DNA from: Saccharibacillus kuerlensis DSM 22868
GTDB lineage: Bacteria; Bacillota; Bacilli; Paenibacillales; Paenibacillaceae
DNA: 64,000 bases
Reading direction: 5' to 3'
Assembly: GCF_000378145.1 (NCBI RefSeq)
Contig: NZ_KB899284.1
Location: 62,001 to 126,000 of the forward strand
Made by a program: the position numbers and the translations under genes. Positions 61,310 through 64,000 of the stretch are shown piece by piece. Within the stretch, counting starts at the first letter, position 1. Every line of letters begins with the position of its first letter. The notes under the pieces were generated by a model. The model saw only the letters and a program-made list of their open reading frames with translations, was not told the DNA's origin and did no database searches.

Positions 61310-62533
61310 ATGAACGATTCTTTTATCGTGTTGGGCGGAGGAATTGTCGGACTATCATGCGCGCTGGAACTGCGGCTGCGCGGAGGAGATGTGACGCTGC
61401 TGGAGAGCGGTGTCTGCGGCGGCCAGGCCTCAGGGGCCGCAGCCGGGATGCTGGCGCCATATTCGGAAAACCCGGAGTCGCCGGATGAGTTTTTCCACTT
61501 GTGCCGGGAGAGCCTGGGGCTCTATCCGGAATGGCAGCGGCGTGTCCGGGAAATGTCGGACAAGGACTTCGAGTATACAGAGTGCGGCAGTCTGTACGCT
61601 GCTTACCATGAAGCGGATCTGCTGGCGCTGGAAGGCCGGCTGGATTGGCAGAGGCAGCATGGATCGAGCGGCAAGATTCTGCGCGGAGCAGAGTTGTTCA
61701 AGGCGGAGCCAGGGCTGTCGAGTTCGGTTGTAGCGGCGCTGTGGACGCCGGAAGAGAGTCATGTTTATGCGCCTGACTTTGTCGAAGCGCTCAAGACGGC
61801 CTGTCTGAAGGCCGGCGTCGTGATCCGCGAACGGCTGGGCGCTGTGGAGCCGGTAGAATGGGAACAAGGCATTGAGGTTTGGTCGGCGGAATACGGTATC
61901 GAGGTACGCCTGACAGAGTCCGGCAGCGATATGCAGTCGGCGGATCACAGCGGCGAAGTGCCGTCGGTAAAATCCGGTCACGGCGTGTTTCGCGCCGATC
62001 GACTGGTCGTCTGTACGGGGGCTTGGGCCGGCGGGCTGTCAGACCTGCTCGGTCTTCGCCTTCCCGTGCAGCCGATCCGCGGACAGATCTGTGCATACGA
62101 ATGGCGCGAAGAGCGTACGCCGGTCAAGCATATGGTGTTCTGCAGTCAAGGATATCTGGTACAGAAAACAAACGGGACTCTGGTCTGCGGCGCATCTGAA
62201 GATGTCGCAGGCTTTGATACAAGCGTAACCGAGCGCGGGATCTCGCGCCTGCTGCGCTGGAACAAGCGGCTGCTGCCCGCGCTGGAGCAGGCGGAGCCGT
62301 TCCACCGCTGGGCCGGACTGCGCCCGGCGACGCTCGACGGCCGCCCGCTAATCGGGCGGCTGGAACGCGCGGAACGGGTGATCTTCGCGGTGGGACACTA
62401 CCGCAACGGCATTCTGCTCAGCCCTGTCACCGCGAAGCTGGTGGCCGACTGCGCGGAAGGCCGTTCGCCGCAGCCGTGGCAGCAGGCGTTCCGGCCTGAA
62501 CGGTTCGGTATGCCTGCGGCAAGCTTGCGATAG
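61310..62533 (+). CDS. thiO: Glycine oxidase
   Basis: A 407-residue FAD enzyme that oxidises glycine to iminoacetate for ThiG, the aerobic route of Bacillus. FIVLGGGIVGLSCALEL binds FAD, GQASGAAAGMLAPYSE is the family glycine-oxidase signature, and HRWAGLRPATLDGRPLIG and GHYRNGILLSP lie near the end. An insertion of about 30 polar residues near 205-225 is unusual. AAGGAG precedes the ATG. The 127-base gap after thiG may hold a weak secondary promoter. Confidence 0.9.
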   Translation: MNDSFIVLGGGIVGLSCALELRLRGGDVTLLESGVCGGQASGAAAGMLAPYSENPESPDEFFHLCRESLGLYPEWQRRVREMSDKDFEYTECGSLYAAYHEADLLALEGRLDWQRQHGSSGKILRGAELFKAEPGLSSSVVAALWTPEESHVYAPDFVEALKTACLKAGVVIRERLGAVEPVEWEQGIEVWSAEYGIEVRLTESGSDMQSADHSGEVPSVKSGHGVFRADRLVVCTGAWAGGLSDLLGLRLPVQPIRGQICAYEWREERTPVKHMVFCSQGYLVQKTNGTLVCGASEDVAGFDTSVTERGISRLLRWNKRLLPALEQAEPFHRWAGLRPATLDGRPLIGRLERAERVIFAVGHYRNGILLSPVTAKLVADCAEGRSPQPWQQAFRPERFGMPAASLR

Positions 62534-62609
62534 ACGTACGCTTGCCAACGGAGCTGTATAAGGTGCTGGAGATCGGTCGCTCAGCTTTCTGAACCGTGCT
62601 TGATGCTGC

Positions 62610-62650
62610 AGCGTTCTAACGGAACGTCATTCCGTTAGAACGCTTTTTGA
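62610..62650 (+). terminator. Terminator of the thi operon
   Basis: A perfect 15-bp stem (AGCGTTCTAACGGAA with TTCCGTTAGAACGCT) around CGTCA, followed by TTTT. Confidence 0.93.
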
Positions 62651-62742
62651 CATATTCAAAAACATTAAAGGTTCTTGCAGGTCCGCTTTGTTGTGTTGGA
62701 CTGAAGTGAATTTCCTTCGGGAAAATCTAACCATTTTCATAC

Positions 62743-62778
62743 TTAAGAAAAATTTAACTTTGCCTCGCTTTTTCTTAA
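62743..62778. promoter_or_regulatory. Inverted repeat before vanY
   Basis: TTAAGAAAAA (62743-62752) and TTTTTCTTAA (62769-62778) form a 10-bp inverted repeat just before a -10-like TATACT (62790-62795). It may bind a regulator of the carboxypeptidase gene. Confidence 0.4.
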
Positions 62779-62827
62779 ACGGCTTCTTCTATACTTGGAG
62801 AAGAGAGCGATGGGGAGGAAGAACGGA

Positions 62828-63711
62828 ATGAAAAGCGGGATGAAGAGATGGGGAGTTATAACGGTAATCGTCGCGCTTCTGGTTGCAGCGGCTGTCTTTA
62901 AACTGGCGGATCAGAGGAGCGTACTCGGCGATCATTACGAATTGGCGGATGGCTTAATTCAGGAGATCGCCCTGCGCAACAGCAGAGAGGCTCTCCGGGT
63001 GACGGAAGAAGAGCGGTATGAAGGCGATCTGCTGCTCGTAAACAGCGATTACCCGGCACGTCCGCAGGGAACGAAGCCTGATATCGTCGAGCTGTTTGGG
63101 CATCCCGAGCTGACAGGCCGGGCAGCTCTGCTGGACAGCAGCATTCGTCTGTCACGGAGTGTGGCATTGAAATTCGTTGTGATGCTCGATGCGGCCGCAG
63201 CCGACGGAGTCGAGCATTTTCTGATCAGCAGCGGTTATCGAGATCAGGCGGAACAGGGCCAGCTGTATAAGGAGAAAGGTGCGGATTACGCGCTGCCGCC
63301 CGGACGGAGCGAGCATCAACTGGGACTGGCGCTGGACGTAGGTTCGACGGAAGGCAAAATGGGCGAAGCCGACGAAGGCAAATGGCTGGAGGAGAATGCG
63401 GCAAGATACGGATTCGTGCTGCGCTATCCTGCCGACAAGACAGAAATCACGGGTATTTCGTTCGAACCCTGGCATTTTCGCTACGTCGGTCTGCCGCACA
63501 GTGTGCTGATGAAAAAAACAATATGGTACTGGAAGAGTATGTGGAGCTGTTGGAGGAGAAAAAGGCGATCTCGACTACCGTCGGCGGCCGCAAATACGAG
63601 GTCTGCTATTATGGACCGGATGAACAGTCGAAGCTTAAAATACCTAAAAACCGCGATTACTCCCTCTCGGGCGATAATCGCGGCGGTCTGATCCTCACGG
63701 TTTATCCGTGA
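62828..63711 (+). pseudogene. VanY-type D-alanyl-D-alanine carboxypeptidase, frameshifted near its end
   Basis: A membrane-anchored peptidoglycan carboxypeptidase. Signal anchor at about 10-28, then the zinc-peptidase signatures SSGYRDQ, SEHQLGLALDVG and EPWHFRYVG. The catalytic domain is complete. At an A7 run (63512-63518) the frame breaks: LMKK reads on into the wrong frame, while the natural tail (NNMVLEEYVELLEEKKA to LILTVYP, stop 63711) is in the -1 frame. One missing A explains it. As read, the enzyme ends in about 55 unrelated residues; it may still work. GGGGAGG precedes ATG 62828. Confidence 0.75.
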
Positions 63712-63716
63712 GGTTA
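63693..63716 (+). terminator. Hairpin at the end of vanY
   Basis: CCTCACGG (63693-63700) pairs with CCGTGAGG (63706-63713) and TTATTTG follows. It overlaps the last codons. A weak terminator is likely. Confidence 0.4.
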
Positions 63717-63764
63717 TTTGCATTTGAACAGCTCCAAATTCGAAGCGGCTCAGATATTCAATAT

Positions 63765-64000
63765 TCAAATATGCTGGAACATTCGCTCCAGCGCGGCTCT
63801 GGCATCTTCGGTGATATGTGCGGGAACTTTGATAATTCCGGTCGGTTCGCCGCGATCGATGCATTCTAGCGACCAGAGCAGATACGGAAGATCGATCCGG
63901 TTCATGGTCAAGCATGGGCACAGATCCGGATTAAGCGAGACGATATGCTGGTCCGGATGATTGGCCGCAAGGCGGCGGACCAGGTTCATCTCGGTGCCGA
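63765..64000 (-). CDS. nadA: Quinolinate synthase, C-terminal part (runs off the window)
   Basis: The last 78 residues of NadA, which condenses iminoaspartate and dihydroxyacetone phosphate to quinolinate for NAD synthesis. Seen: [39 protein letters not shown] and [19 protein letters not shown]. The CPC segment carries the last cysteine ligand of the 4Fe-4S cluster. The gene continues beyond 64000 on the minus strand and converges with vanY. Length and residues fit the Bacillus form. Confidence 0.92.
   Translation of the reverse strand, partial: GTEMNLVRRLAANHPDQHIVSLNPDLCPCLTMNRIDLPYLLWSLECIDRGEPTGIIKVPAHITEDARAALERMFQHI

Overview
The window reads as chromosome of a Gram-positive Bacillota bacterium of the Paenibacillaceae type (Paenibacillus or Saccharibacillus-like); this is inferred from gene content, not from a marker gene. 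The pointers are strong AGGAGG-type ribosome binding sites with many TTG and GTG starts, two large secreted proteins ending in three S-layer homology (SLH) domains, a lipoprotein sugar-binding protein beside an AraC regulator with its own membrane sensor, a MalT-like LuxR regulator, Bacillus-type araBDA genes with AraR-like operators, and a TPP-riboswitch thiamine operon. No rRNA, tRNA, CRISPR array, intact insertion sequence or integrase was seen. Layout: 1-13.2 kb is accessory DNA. It holds a phage/plasmid-type primase-polymerase and SF3 helicase pair with iteron-like repeats, a lipoprotein, a small XRE repressor, several unrecognised genes, and a visibly A/T-rich defence block (7.7-12.6 kb). 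That block has a BsuBI/PstI-type restriction-modification pair transcribed divergently, followed by a long ATPase-TOPRIM fusion protein that looks like a one-gene version of PARIS (AriA-AriB) or an OLD-type nuclease. 13.4-31.9 kb is a patchwork of sensing, redox and detoxification genes: GNAT, DUF418, a two-component system, a MetE-like methyltransferase, aldehyde dehydrogenase, YndJ-like, MarR/SDR, aldo-keto reductase, ABC-F, a giant Ig-like/SLH protein and an isochorismatase. Three decayed gene remnants and two kinds of short repeated intergenic element lie among them. 31.9-38.4 kb holds the L-arabinose operon araB-araD-araA with paired operators, then an ABC transporter-GntR operon. 38.4-47.4 kb carries an FAD monooxygenase and VOC protein, an AraC regulator, a LuxR regulator flanked by two DUF4386 membrane proteins, a DNA glycosylase, an esterase and a DUF3237 protein. 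47.5-57.8 kb carries a solute-binding lipoprotein and its AraC sensor-regulator, an SLH-anchored PAP2 phosphatase, a chemoreceptor and a GAF histidine kinase. 58-62.5 kb is the thiamine thiazole operon thiF-thiE-thiS-thiG-thiO under a TPP riboswitch. The window ends with a frameshifted VanY-type carboxypeptidase and the C-terminal end of nadA. Working together: the ara genes form a complete L-arabinose to D-xylulose-5-phosphate route. The thi genes make the thiazole half of thiamine and join it to the pyrimidine, so thiC and thiD must lie elsewhere. The restriction-modification pair and the ATPase-nuclease form a contiguous anti-phage block next to a replication module. The most noteworthy observations are the ATPase-TOPRIM fusion beside the restriction system, a covarying hairpin element present in two intergenic regions, mirror-image operators between the DUF418 gene and the two-component system, an apparent in-frame loss from the LuxR regulator, and the A7 frameshift in vanY.
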